Translations under genes and position numbers: made by a program
Source of the DNA: an uncultured Candidatus Melainabacteria bacterium
Lineage (GTDB): Bacteria; Cyanobacteriota; Vampirovibrionia; Gastranaerophilales; Gastranaerophilaceae
Direction of reading: 5' to 3'
NCBI GenBank assembly: GCA_947570135.1
Contig: CANOTP010000011.1
Span: 1 to 39,987 of the forward strand
DNA: 39,987 nt
Part shown: piece by piece, positions 23,537-31,236 of the stretch
How the letters are laid out: the number at the start of each line of letters is the position of its first letter
How positions within the stretch are numbered: position 1 is the stretch's first letter
The notes under the pieces: generated by a model
What the model saw: only the letters and a program-made list of their open reading frames with translations
Told to the model about the DNA's origin: nothing
Databases searched by the model: none

Positions 23537-25204
23537 ATGCAAAAAGAAGAGATAAAAACTTTATTTGACTATGATAAAAGTGCGATTGTTGATAATAACA
23601 TATCATCTGAGTTGCTTGCTGAATTTGACGATTATATTTTGAGTTTGGCGGATTCTATTTCAGAGGAAGCTTTTTCTGTTTATAAAAAGTTTGTTGATAT
23701 GAAACAAGATGCGCCTGAATCAATGAAAAAGAATCTTTTTTCAACCTTACTTAATTATACGGGCGAAAAAATATCTCAAAAATATTACGCAGATGCCCTG
23801 TTTTTGTATAGGTTTTTATCAGTTAAATCCGTATTTTTGTCTGATGCTTACGCTAAAATCAGTGAAACATTATTACATTCAGGCAATCGTGATTTGTCGC
23901 TTAAATTCTTAAAATTATACGAAAAAAAAGAAACAAATAAGCCGCTAAAATTTCTTACACTTGCTAATTTTTATAATCTTGAATTAAAGGATTACAAAAC
24001 AGCTATTAAGTATTATGAAAAATATCTTCAAATAGATGAAACAAAACCCGTAATTTATACGATTACTGCAAGTTTGTACGCAAAACTTTACGGAGATTTA
24101 AGTTTAAAAGACCAGATATATTATTTTACAAAATCTTATAATCTTCGCTCAAATGATAAACTTTCAATTCAAGGTTTGGCGTTTTGTTATGAAAAACTTG
24201 GAGACAATGTTAATGCCAAATATTTTTACCAAGAACTTATAGAAAAATGTAATCCGACACCTACCGATTATTATAACTACGGCGCGTTTTTAATAAGCTG
24301 TGGTGATTTTTTAAAGGGTCACAAATATTTTACCTACAGGTTTTTGATAGATGATAAGAATTTTGAGTACCCGCTAAGTTTTGATATTGATAGAAAGTGG
24401 GATTTCAAGCAGGATATATCGGATAAAATCTTATTGGTTCATTATGAACAAGGGTTTGGTGATACTTTTATGTATTGCAGGTTTGTTCCTCAGCTTAAAA
24501 ATTTGGCAAAAAAAGTTATCTTTGTTGTGCAGGAAAACCTTTTAGATTTAATAAAAAATTCAGGTATAATTTCTGACGGAATTGAGGTTGTATCAAGTTT
24601 AGAAAATGTTGATTATGATGTTCACATGGCATTGTTAGATACTCCATTTGCGCTGAAAATCACAACCGATTCAATACCTTACAAAAACGGTTATCTTGAA
24701 GTTGATGAAGATAAAATTAAAACTTACGCTCAAAAATACCTGAAAGAATCTCCAAATCTAAAAGTCGGTATAGCCTACCACGGTGACAAAAATGCTAATT
24801 ATAACGGCAGAGATATTGATTTTGTAAGGTTTAAAACCTTATTGAATCTGGGAAATGTTGATTTTTACTCGCTTCAATGCGACACCGAAGAGGAAGAGGG
24901 GATAATCAATCTTGGGAAAACATTTAATGATTTTACCGATACTGCTTGTGCCATAAAAAATATGGATATCGTGATTTCAACAGATAATGTAATTCTTAAC
25001 CTGTCTGGAGCTCTTGGTGTTAAGACTTTTGGAATGTTTAACAGGTATACAAACTTCCGCTGGTACAAAACTTCAGGTTCAAATGTAGGTTGGTATGATT
25101 CTGTTGAACCGATTCAGGTCGAAGAAAATAACTGTTGGAGTGATGTGTTTTCGTCAATTGTTAATAAACTTAGCAAATATACTGCCCTAACAGCTAATAA
25201 ATAA
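23537..25204 (+). CDS. TPR protein with glycosyltransferase-like C-terminal domain
   Basis: A 555-residue protein. Residues about 75-285 are tetratricopeptide-like repeats (FLTLANFYNLELKDYKTAIKY, SIQGLAFCYEKLGDNVNAKY, DYYNYGAFLISCGDFLKGHKY). Residues about 300-545 resemble GT9/OGT-like glycosyltransferase domains: ILLVHYEQGFGDTFMYCRFV, KKVIFVVQENLLDLI, LKVGIAYHGDKNANYNGRD and NMDIVISTDNVILNLSGALG with GVKTFGMF. This combination is common in bacterial TPR-glycosyltransferases acting on proteins or surface glycans. The acceptor is unknown; it could modify the envelope proteins encoded upstream. No signal peptide is present, so it is cytoplasmic. AAGGCAG precedes the ATG. Probably the last gene of the operon. 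Confidence 0.82.
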   Translation: MQKEEIKTLFDYDKSAIVDNNISSELLAEFDDYILSLADSISEEAFSVYKKFVDMKQDAPESMKKNLFSTLLNYTGEKISQKYYADALFLYRFLSVKSVFLSDAYAKISETLLHSGNRDLSLKFLKLYEKKETNKPLKFLTLANFYNLELKDYKTAIKYYEKYLQIDETKPVIYTITASLYAKLYGDLSLKDQIYYFTKSYNLRSNDKLSIQGLAFCYEKLGDNVNAKYFYQELIEKCNPTPTDYYNYGAFLISCGDFLKGHKYFTYRFLIDDKNFEYPLSFDIDRKWDFKQDISDKILLVHYEQGFGDTFMYCRFVPQLKNLAKKVIFVVQENLLDLIKNSGIISDGIEVVSSLENVDYDVHMALLDTPFALKITTDSIPYKNGYLEVDEDKIKTYAQKYLKESPNLKVGIAYHGDKNANYNGRDIDFVRFKTLLNLGNVDFYSLQCDTEEEEGIINLGKTFNDFTDTACAIKNMDIVISTDNVILNLSGALGVKTFGMFNRYTNFRWYKTSGSNVGWYDSVEPIQVEENNCWSDVFSSIVNKLSKYTALTANK

Positions 25205-25266
25205 TTGTGTTTGATTCCTTTTTGTGGTATTGATATACCTGTATAGTTTGTATGATTGGAGTCAGG

Positions 25267-25944
25267 ATGAAAAAACTGTTAGCGGGATTATTATTTGTTA
25301 TATTGACGTGTGGTGCGGTTAGCGCCTTTGAGATAGATGAAATTTACACAAGCGAAAAAGCTGCATATAATCTTGAAACAGGCAAATGGAGTAGAGTTGT
25401 TCCAACATTTAGACCTTCCTGGATGAAAGAAGAAGATGTTGAAGAAGAAACAGAGGTTGATCCGTCAATTGTTCTTACAAAAAGAACTTCAACAGGTACG
25501 GGAAGCTATTCACTTTATTTTGATGAAAATAATAAGTTAGTGGCTGCATTGTGTTCAAATTTTGAGTTTGTCCATAAAGGAAGGCTGATTACTGTTGATA
25601 ATGCCAATCTAAAATACTATGAACTGATTTACGAGGATGAACAATTTAAAGAGGTTCCGCTATCTGATTCTCAATTGAAAGAGATTTTTGATGAGGCGCA
25701 AATTGTAAAAATTTCAGAGTTCAATAACGATAAATATACAACAACAAAGAATTTTTTCGGTATAAAAAGGATTTTACTTGTAAACGATACCGACAGGAGT
25801 TTCTATAAGTATTCTTACAAGCCTCCTAAAGTTCAGCAAACAGATGTGAAAGGTTATATTACAACTCCAAAGTATGAAAAAATTATCTATTCACATTACG
25901 GGGATAAGAACGGTGCGCTTGAAATAAATGTCAAACGTAAATAA
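25267..25944 (+). CDS. secreted or periplasmic protein of unknown function
   Basis: Function not recognised. A 225-residue protein with a classical signal peptide: MKKLLAG, a hydrophobic LLFVILTCGAV core and a probable cleavage after VSA at residue 20. The mature part is acidic near its start (EEDVEEETEVDP) and otherwise beta-rich, with Tyr/Lys-rich strands. It contains no Cys after the signal and no known catalytic motif. The ATG at 25267 is preferred to 25252 because the signal peptide begins there and TTGGAG lies about six bases before it. It stands 62 bases after the TPR gene and could be read from the same transcript. Confidence 0.7.
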   Translation: MKKLLAGLLFVILTCGAVSAFEIDEIYTSEKAAYNLETGKWSRVVPTFRPSWMKEEDVEEETEVDPSIVLTKRTSTGTGSYSLYFDENNKLVAALCSNFEFVHKGRLITVDNANLKYYELIYEDEQFKEVPLSDSQLKEIFDEAQIVKISEFNNDKYTTTKNFFGIKRILLVNDTDRSFYKYSYKPPKVQQTDVKGYITTPKYEKIIYSHYGDKNGALEINVKRK

Positions 25945-25951
25945 TTTCTTA

Positions 25952-25980
25952 TTGACATCAAATTTCTGACGTAATATTAT
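25952..25980 (+). promoter_or_regulatory. canonical TTGACA/TATTAT promoter
   Basis: TTGACA (25952-25957) and TATTAT (25975-25980) are separated by exactly 17 bases, 25 bases before the start of the zinc-ribbon membrane protein. It is a useful contrast with the TAGCAA elements of the tagged genes. Confidence 0.65.
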
Positions 25981-26005
25981 TAAACCAAGTAAGGAGCTTT
26001 TTAAA

Positions 26006-26434
26006 ATGGAAGAGTCAAGAATAATATTGTGCCCATACTGTAATGCTGAAATATATTCAGATGCAAAAAAATGCAAACATTGCGGGGAATGGGTTAATAA
26101 AGAAGGCGAAACTCTTCCTGATGATATAAAGCACTTTAACTGGGGTGCATTTTTACTTAACTGGATATGGGGAATAATGCACGGAAAGTATATAACACTT
26201 GTTTATTTTCTTGCGTGTTTAATTCCTGTAATCGGACCGCTTGCCATATCAATATGGTTCGGACTTGTCGGGAACAAATGGGCGTGGAACGCTAAAAATT
26301 GGGAAAGTATAGAAGAATTTAACCAAACTCAGCGAAATTGGGTAAAATTATGGATAATTCTTTTTGTTCTTGGTTTAATAATAAGTGCTAAGATATTTTT
26401 AATTTTATTTTTGATCTCAAATATAAATGTATAA
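26006..26434 (+). CDS. zinc-ribbon membrane protein
   Basis: A 142-residue protein. The N-terminus has a four-cysteine zinc ribbon, CPYCNAEIYSDAKKCKHC. Then follow an aromatic segment (FNWGAFLLNWIWGIMHGKY) and two to three membrane helices (TLVYFLACLIPVIGPLAISIW and WIILFVLGLIISAKIFLILFL). The FNWGAF...WIW...KY pattern is found in DUF2628-like membrane proteins, whose function is not established. AAGGAG lies ten bases before the ATG. A canonical promoter precedes it, and tRNA-Thr follows seven bases after its stop, so the two may share a transcript. Confidence 0.75.
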   Translation: MEESRIILCPYCNAEIYSDAKKCKHCGEWVNKEGETLPDDIKHFNWGAFLLNWIWGIMHGKYITLVYFLACLIPVIGPLAISIWFGLVGNKWAWNAKNWESIEEFNQTQRNWVKLWIILFVLGLIISAKIFLILFLISNINV

Positions 26435-26441
26435 GAATAAT

Positions 26442-26514
26442 GCCGATATAGCTCAGTTGGTAGAGCAACTCATTCGTAATGAGTAGGTCAGGGGTTCAAG
26501 TCCCCTTATCGGCT
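26442..26514 (+). tRNA. tRNA-Thr(CGU)
   Basis: A complete cloverleaf. The acceptor GCCGATA pairs with TATCGGC, and the D arm contains AGCTCAGTTGGTAGAGC. The anticodon stem ACTCA/TGAGT carries loop TTCGTAA with anticodon CGT, and the T arm is AGGGG-TTCAAGT-CCCCT. CCA is not encoded. It reads the Thr codon ACG. Confidence 0.95.
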
Positions 26515-26566
26515 TTTCTGTAACTAATTGTTCTTTATCAGGAGTTTTCGCTCGTATTTTTTAGGA

Positions 26567-26660
26567 TTATTGAGTTTTTTCTTTCTGGATTAATTCCTGG
26601 GGTGTCAAAAGAAGTATTGCAGACTGGTATTTATTTAATATAATGATTTTTCTCTTATGA
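26567..26660 (-). pseudogene. short decayed coding remnant
   Basis: On the minus strand a stretch reads LNKYQSAILLLTPQELIQKE then KTQ and a stop (26567-26569). It has protein-like composition but no ribosome site or start. It lies just beyond the larger remnant and may be part of the same dead gene or element next to tRNA-Thr. Low certainty. Confidence 0.3.
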
Positions 26661-26667
26661 CTTGTTG

Positions 26668-27138
26668 TTATTTTGTTACGGTTGCTAAATTAAATGCCCA
26701 TTCAGGCATACCTAAATCTATCTGTACCTGTTTAAATTCAGGAGAATATTGCTATATTCTGTTCTGTCATAAGTCGTTCTTTTGCTGTAGGAAATGACGG
26801 CGCAGTCGGTATTGTTGGAGTATTTAGTTTCTGTCAAATATAGCGTACATTTCTGCCTGTTTCTCTGCCAGAAGCGTCATAAGTTACTTCGGTTATGGTA
26901 TATTCTTTTTCTTTTGGTGGTCGGTTTGAGAAATCCGAATGGTCGACTTTGATTACATTTTCATTTAAAACTGTAAATATTGCTTTTGTTTACGGTCGTT
27001 GCTGTCATATTTGATTTCTACATTAGAAGTTAAAGTTCCGTTTTTGTTGGTGCAAGTTTGTTTAATTATACATCCTGCATCATTTTTTACGGTATTTCGT
27101 GTAATTCCGTTATTTTCTTTAACTTTTTGTAATATTTA
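26668..27138 (-). pseudogene. frameshifted and nonsense-mutated gene
   Basis: Read on the minus strand, successive frames give a continuous protein-like message. KVKENNGITRNTVKND...NVEIKYDSNDRKQ runs from about 27130, and AIFTVLNENV...EYTITEVTYDASGRETG follows after a one-base shift near 26985. A TGA comes after NVRYI, then PTIPTAPSFPTAKERLMTEQ, a second shift, and finally QVQIDLGMPEWAFNLATVTK with a TAA stop (26668-26670). Two frameshifts and an internal stop make it non-functional unless the sequence has errors. The family is not recognised; phrases such as IKYDSNDRK and VTYDASGRETG recall YD/RHS-like repeats. It fills most of the 697-base gap between tRNA-Thr and the next gene. Confidence 0.6.
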
Positions 27139-27147
27139 TAAAAAATG

Positions 27148-27176
27148 TAGCAAAAAATATGTTATTTTTGTATTAT
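27148..27176 (+). promoter_or_regulatory. TAGCAA/TATTAT promoter of the acidic tagged protein
   Basis: TAGCAA (27148-27153), within TGTAGCAAAAAA, is followed after 17 bases by TATTAT (27171-27176). It is the clearest example of the recurring -35-like TAGCAA with a good -10. The ATG at 27212 lies 35 bases downstream. Confidence 0.5.
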
Positions 27177-27211
27177 AAAAAATGTAGATAAAAGTTAGGA
27201 TGGTTTTTAAT

Positions 27212-27736
27212 ATGATTAAACTTCAAAATTTACCTCAATTGGTAGCTCTTAATTATACACCGCAAGCCGTATCACAAAGAAATGTTGCAATAAACAGTAA
27301 TCTTGAACGCTCGCCGCAATGTGACTGTGTAAGCTTTACGGGTAAAAAAGAAGAACCTGAGGAACTTTTACCTATTGTTGAGGTAAGTGATGATGATATT
27401 GTTGTAATTCCTGATGAAGATGTTGAAGTTGTTGATGACAGCGCATACATTTATGATTTAGATCTGGCAGAAGAAAATAAACGTCAGCTAGAAGCTGAGG
27501 AAGAAGAAGAACGCCGCAGACGCGATGAAGACGAGCAATTTAATAATGATATTTTTATTTATGGCGTATTTGTTCCTGAGATGATTGTTGAAGATGAAAT
27601 CATTGCAAGAGATGCGGTTTTGAATGATATGACTGATGATACTGTAAATCCTGCAGAAGATGATTCTTACTCTCAAAATGACGATTTCTCATCATTTAAT
27701 GATAGTTTTAACGACTTTGACGATTACGGATTTTAG
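27212..27736 (+). CDS. tagged acidic hypothetical protein
   Basis: Function not recognised. A 174-residue, highly acidic protein. A polar leader of about 42 residues ends in CVSFTGKK, the tag core. The body is Glu/Asp-rich, with a coiled-coil-prone charged stretch (EENKRQLEAEEEEERRRRDE) near residues 85-105 and a disordered Asp/Ser/Phe tail (SSFNDSFNDFDDYGF). No enzymatic motif is present. The ATG at 27212 is preferred over that at 27200 because AGGA (27197-27200) then has normal spacing and the short hydrophilic leader starts with MIKLQN. Pgk follows 79 bases later under a possible separate promoter. Confidence 0.65.
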   Translation: MIKLQNLPQLVALNYTPQAVSQRNVAINSNLERSPQCDCVSFTGKKEEPEELLPIVEVSDDDIVVIPDEDVEVVDDSAYIYDLDLAEENKRQLEAEEEEERRRRDEDEQFNNDIFIYGVFVPEMIVEDEIIARDAVLNDMTDDTVNPAEDDSYSQNDDFSSFNDSFNDFDDYGF

Positions 27737-27757
27737 TTAAATTTTCTGCTTTTTGCT

Positions 27758-27786
27758 TTTACATCATGTTTTTTGTAGAATAATCA
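27758..27786 (+). promoter_or_regulatory. possible pgk promoter
   Basis: TTTACA (27758-27763) and TAATCA (27781-27786) are 17 bases apart, 29 bases before the pgk start. The -10 matches poorly, so this is tentative. Confidence 0.3.
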
Positions 27787-27815
27787 TGCTGTAGCAGTTA
27801 AGAAGGAGAAAACTT

Positions 27816-29018
27816 ATGAAAAAATCAATTAAAGACCTTGGAGATATCAAAGGTAAACGCGCTCTAATCAGAGTAGATGTTAATGTGCCTTTGGACGCAG
27901 ACAAAAATGTAACTGATGATACACGTATTCAGGCAATTTTACCTACAGTAAACTTCTTGAAAGAAAAAGGTGCTAAAATTATTTTAATGGCACACTTAGG
28001 CAGACCAAAAGGTGAATGGAACCCTGAATTTACATTAGAACCTGTAGCAAAATATATGTCAAAAGTTTTAGGTGAAGATGTATTATTTGTTAAATCACCT
28101 GTTGGTGAAGGTGCTGATAAAGAATTAGAAGCTTTAGAAGACGGTAAAGTAGCATTATTGGAAAATATTCGTTACTACAAAGCAGAAGAAGCTAAAGATG
28201 ATGATATGACATTTGCAACAGAACTTGCTAAATTAGGTGATTTTTATGTGAATGATGCGTTTGGTGCAGCTCACAGAAAACACACTTCAACAGCTAAGGT
28301 TGCTCATATCTTAAAACCTGCTGTAGCAGGCTTGTTAATGGAAAAAGAAATCAGATGCTTATCTCAAGCTCTTGATAATCCGACAAGACCATTCACTGCT
28401 GTTGTTGGCGGAGCTAAAGTTTCTTCTAAAATTGGTGTTTTGGAAAACTTAATTGATAAAGTTGATAACCTGATTATTGGTGGCGGCATGGCTTATACAT
28501 TTGTTAAAGCTAACGGCGGAAAAATCGGTAACTCAATTTGCGAAGATGATCAATTGGAAGTTGCAAAAGCTATTGAAGCTAAAGCAGCAGCTAAAGGCGT
28601 AAAACTTGTTATGGCAACAGATGTTTTGGTTACTGATGATTTCTCAGGAAATGGAACAAACAAATTTGTTAAAATTAACGAAATTCCTGACGGATTTGAA
28701 GGTGTAGATGCAGGTCCTGATTCAAGAAAAGCCTTTGCTGAAGTATTAAAATCTTCAAAAACAATTCTTATGAACGGTCCTGTAGGAGCTTTTGAAAATC
28801 CTAAATTTGCTGAAGGTACAAAAGCTGTATTGGAAGCAATAGTAGAAGCTACCAAAAACGGTGCTGTTTCTGTTATCGGTGGCGGAGATTCAGTCTCTGC
28901 TGCGAAGAAATTCTGTAAAGCAGAAGACTTTACTCACGTTTCAACAGGCGGCGGTGCTTCATTAGAATTTATCGAAGGTAAAGTTTTACCTGGTGTTGCA
29001 GCTTTAGATGAAGCTTAG
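27816..29018 (+). CDS. pgk: phosphoglycerate kinase
   Basis: A 400-residue protein, normal length for bacterial PGK, which transfers phosphate from 1,3-bisphosphoglycerate to ADP in glycolysis. The signature RVDVNVPLD near residue 20 is present, with LMAHLGRPKG, the FVNDAFGAAHRKHTS substrate motif, AVVGGAKVSSKIGVLENL, LIIGGGMAYTF and the C-terminal nucleotide region (GPVGAFE, then VIGGGDSVSA and HVSTGGGASLEF). All look intact. It is cytoplasmic. AAGGAG lies eight bases before the ATG. A strong terminator follows, so it is probably monocistronic. Codon use is more biased toward GAA, AAA and GCT than its neighbours, consistent with high expression. Confidence 0.98.
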   Translation: MKKSIKDLGDIKGKRALIRVDVNVPLDADKNVTDDTRIQAILPTVNFLKEKGAKIILMAHLGRPKGEWNPEFTLEPVAKYMSKVLGEDVLFVKSPVGEGADKELEALEDGKVALLENIRYYKAEEAKDDDMTFATELAKLGDFYVNDAFGAAHRKHTSTAKVAHILKPAVAGLLMEKEIRCLSQALDNPTRPFTAVVGGAKVSSKIGVLENLIDKVDNLIIGGGMAYTFVKANGGKIGNSICEDDQLEVAKAIEAKAAAKGVKLVMATDVLVTDDFSGNGTNKFVKINEIPDGFEGVDAGPDSRKAFAEVLKSSKTILMNGPVGAFENPKFAEGTKAVLEAIVEATKNGAVSVIGGGDSVSAAKKFCKAEDFTHVSTGGGASLEFIEGKVLPGVAALDEA

Positions 29019-29037
29019 AGCTAAATATTTATAATAC

Positions 29038-29069
29038 AAAAAAGACAGAACTTAAGTTCTGTCTTTTTT
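29038..29069 (+). terminator. pgk intrinsic terminator
   Basis: A-rich AAAAAAGACAGAACTT (29038-29053) pairs with AAGTTCTGTCTTTTTT (29054-29069), a near-perfect hairpin ending in a T-run. The TAGCAA element of the next gene starts three bases later. Confidence 0.9.
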
Positions 29070-29071
29070 GT

Positions 29072-29100
29072 TAGCAAAAATTATTTTGTTCGGGTTTCAT
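29072..29100 (+). promoter_or_regulatory. TAGCAA element before the tagged gene at 29122
   Basis: TAGCAA (29072-29077) lies 50 bases before the start codon, immediately after the pgk terminator. The -10 is weak at 17-base spacing (TTTCAT, 29095-29100); TTCATA one base on is an alternative. Called by similarity to the other tagged-gene promoters. Confidence 0.35.
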
Positions 29101-29121
29101 ACATGTAATAAAGGAGAAATA

Positions 29122-29712
29122 ATGCAAATAAATTTTACAGGTATAAAAAATGTCGGTTATAATTGTGATTTCCTGTATCCGACTTATGAACAAGACGGAC
29201 AACTGGTTTATAACTCTGATGATTATGCTGATATGAATGTTATAAATATGCAGTTAACGGATGATTTTAACGGAAAAGATTTGTCTGCGTATAAAGATGC
29301 TGTCGGAACTTCTGATGTTGAGAATAAACGGCATCCGATAGTGCCGAATTTTATACACTTAGCTGTTTTAAAAGGGGAGTTGCCTACTGATAAAGATACT
29401 TATTTCTTTTTAAACGGTTCCAAGTTGGAAGTTAATGATCAAAATATGACTATTTTCTCATTTTTGGCTAAAACTTTGAAGAAATTAAAAGAACAATCGC
29501 TTGACAGATTCTTTGTAGATAAGGATTATTTGTTCGGACCTGATGTTTCTCAATCTATAAAATTGGGACAAGATCTCAGAGATGATTACGAAGACGACTT
29601 AGAATGTTATACGGAACTTTCTAAGCTTCATTATAACGAACACGCCAGAAACGGTGCTGCCAAAATGTTTGAACTTCTTGAAAATAAAATCTATGAATAT
29701 TTGGATATTTAA
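29122..29712 (+). CDS. tagged hypothetical protein
   Basis: Function not recognised. A 196-residue soluble protein beginning MQINFTGIKNVGYN, where the tag core INFTG comes at once without a long leader. The remainder is acidic and rich in Tyr, Asp and Leu, with a helical C-terminal part (LDRFFVDKDYLFGPD, then the repeated-Asp DLRDDYEDDLE). No Cys cluster, membrane helix or catalytic motif is present. The ATG at 29122 is chosen because AAGGAG lies eight bases upstream and the frame before it has no signal. It starts 104 bases after pgk but behind a strong terminator, so it has its own promoter. Confidence 0.7.
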   Translation: MQINFTGIKNVGYNCDFLYPTYEQDGQLVYNSDDYADMNVINMQLTDDFNGKDLSAYKDAVGTSDVENKRHPIVPNFIHLAVLKGELPTDKDTYFFLNGSKLEVNDQNMTIFSFLAKTLKKLKEQSLDRFFVDKDYLFGPDVSQSIKLGQDLRDDYEDDLECYTELSKLHYNEHARNGAAKMFELLENKIYEYLDI

Positions 29713-29747
29713 TTGACCGATATTTGATTTAATGTTTTAATTAGTGT

Positions 29748-30350
29748 ATGAATTATATATTCTATTTTTTGGTAGTATTTTCAATAATAATAGGGGCAAT
29801 AAACGGTCGCTTGCAGGATGTAATTAATGCTGTAATGTCAGGTGCCGAGTTATCAGTGAAGATTGTAATATCTTTAATCGGTATAATGGCTTTTTGGCTC
29901 GGAATTATGAGAGTTGCCGAGAAATCAGGATTAATAAAGTTTATTTCAAGGCTTTTGCGACCGATAACAAAGGTTTTATTTAACGAATTACCGTTTGATT
30001 CTCCTGCTGTTGGTGATATTGCAATGAATTTTACGGCAAACGCTTTTGGGTTGGCAAATGCGGCGACACCGTTCGGGGTTCGTGCAATGGAAGAGATGCA
30101 GGCGGTAAATGATAAAAAAGATACCGCATCAAATTCTATGTGTTTGTTTTTAGGGATGAATACGGCAGGGTTTCAGTTGATACCGACAACGGTTTTGGCT
30201 GTATTGGTTGCAATCGGTTATAAAAATCCGACAGAAATTATCGCACCTACTCTTTTGGTTACGTTGATTGCGTTTGTTTCGGCAGTTTTAATGGCAAAGT
30301 TGGCACAATATCTTGCAGGAAGGAGTAAAGTTAATGACAAAACTCCTTAA
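29748..30350 (+). CDS. spmA: SpmA-like membrane protein, nucleoside-recognition (gate) domain
   Basis: A 200-residue membrane protein of the spore maturation A family. It contains GRLQDVINAVMSGAELSVKI, LIGIMAFWLGIMRVAEKSG, the NELP...P...DIAMNFTANAFGLANAATPFG signature and NTAGFQLIPTTV. Four to five membrane helices are predicted. In Bacillus SpmA and SpmB are required for spore core dehydration, but homologues are widespread in bacteria that do not sporulate, where they probably form a small-molecule transporter or gate. No sporulation gene is in this window. The start follows the previous gene by 35 bases with no strong ribosome site. It overlaps spmB by 17 bases. Confidence 0.9.
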   Translation: MNYIFYFLVVFSIIIGAINGRLQDVINAVMSGAELSVKIVISLIGIMAFWLGIMRVAEKSGLIKFISRLLRPITKVLFNELPFDSPAVGDIAMNFTANAFGLANAATPFGVRAMEEMQAVNDKKDTASNSMCLFLGMNTAGFQLIPTTVLAVLVAIGYKNPTEIIAPTLLVTLIAFVSAVLMAKLAQYLAGRSKVNDKTP

Positions 30351-30867
30351 TTTGATTTCACTTTGGGCTTTGCCTGTAATCTTGTTGACTGTTTTAACCT
30401 GCGGAATTGTAAAAAAAGTTCCTGTTTATGAAGAGTTCACACAAGGTGCAAAACGCGGGGTTAAGGTTTCGTTTAAGATTTTACCTTACCTGATTGCAAT
30501 AATTGTCGGGATTTCAATGCTCAGGGCAAGTGGTGCAATTGAAATGTTTGCACAATTTCTTGCTCCGATTTTGACAAAATTCAATATTCCGTCTGATACG
30601 TTACCTCTTATGATTGTGCGTTCACTTTCAGGCTCGGGAGCTATGGGGGTATTTTCCGATATTGCAAACGCAGCAGGGCCTGATGCTTATTCAACAAAGC
30701 TTGCTGCGGTGATGCTTGGAAGCAGTGAAACAACGTTTTATGTTTTGGCGGTTTATTTTGGAGCTGTCGGGATTAAGAAGTTTAGATACGCGCTTGTAAT
30801 AGGGCTTTTGGCTGATTTTATCGGAATTGTTGCAGCAATTTCGGTGTGTAACCTGATGTTTGCATAG
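30334..30867 (+). CDS. spmB: SpmB-like membrane protein
   Basis: A 177-residue membrane protein of the spore maturation B family and partner of SpmA. Segments LWALPVILLTVLTCG, KRGVKVSFKILPYLIAIIVG and SMLRASGAI are followed by MIVRSLSGSGAMGVFSD and GSSETTFYVLAVYFGAVGIKK, the signature shared with the SpmA/nucleoside-recognition fold. The ATG at 30334 is preferred to the TTG at 30313 because AGGAAGGAG lies just before it. The overlap with spmA indicates coupled translation. The last 50 bases overlap the end of a convergent zinc-ribbon gene. Confidence 0.9.
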   Translation: MTKLLNLISLWALPVILLTVLTCGIVKKVPVYEEFTQGAKRGVKVSFKILPYLIAIIVGISMLRASGAIEMFAQFLAPILTKFNIPSDTLPLMIVRSLSGSGAMGVFSDIANAAGPDAYSTKLAAVMLGSSETTFYVLAVYFGAVGIKKFRYALVIGLLADFIGIVAAISVCNLMFA

Positions 30868-31198
30868 CGTCAATCCAACTTTGTGTGTATTCTGATATTT
30901 CGTTTTGTACAATTTTGCGTACAACTATTGCGTAATTTATATTAATACAGTCGATTTTTTTAATCTCTTCAATTTTATAAGCCCTGCTTCCGCAGTTTCT
31001 GCAAAATCCGTCTTCCGTGACAACTTCGTCATTACGAATTGTCGCCCGCTGTTTGATGCCGCAGCACGCACAGCGGGCTATATACCAATGATTTTCTACT
31101 AATTCTCCGCAATCAGGACAATATGCGATGTCATCTTCTAAGGGTACATTCGGGTGTGTACATTTTTTATTAAATTTGAAAATATCACTCCATTGCAT
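30818..31198 (-). CDS. zinc-ribbon protein
   Basis: A 126-residue protein. Two cysteine clusters are seen in the first 85 residues: the first around CTHPN...YCPDCGEL and the second around CACCGIK...FCRNCGSR. Together they suggest one or two rubredoxin-like zinc ribbons. The C-terminal 40 residues are helical. Function unknown; such small ribbons may bind nucleic acid or proteins. An AAGGT sits just before the ATG. The 3' 50 bases overlap the end of spmB on the other strand, a rather long convergent overlap. An earlier stop is not available, so both genes are accepted. Confidence 0.72.
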   Translation of the reverse strand: MQWSDIFKFNKKCTHPNVPLEDDIAYCPDCGELVENHWYIARCACCGIKQRATIRNDEVVTEDGFCRNCGSRAYKIEEIKKIDCININYAIVVRKIVQNEISEYTQSWIDAMQTSGYTPKLLQQFR

Positions 31199-31236
31199 AC
31201 CTTTTTTATAATGATGAGGTTATTTATGTCAAGTTT

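Noticed and set aside
28550-28855. 101-codon frame opposite pgk.
   Set aside because: Antisense to a strongly conserved, codon-biased gene and without a ribosome site; treated as a shadow.
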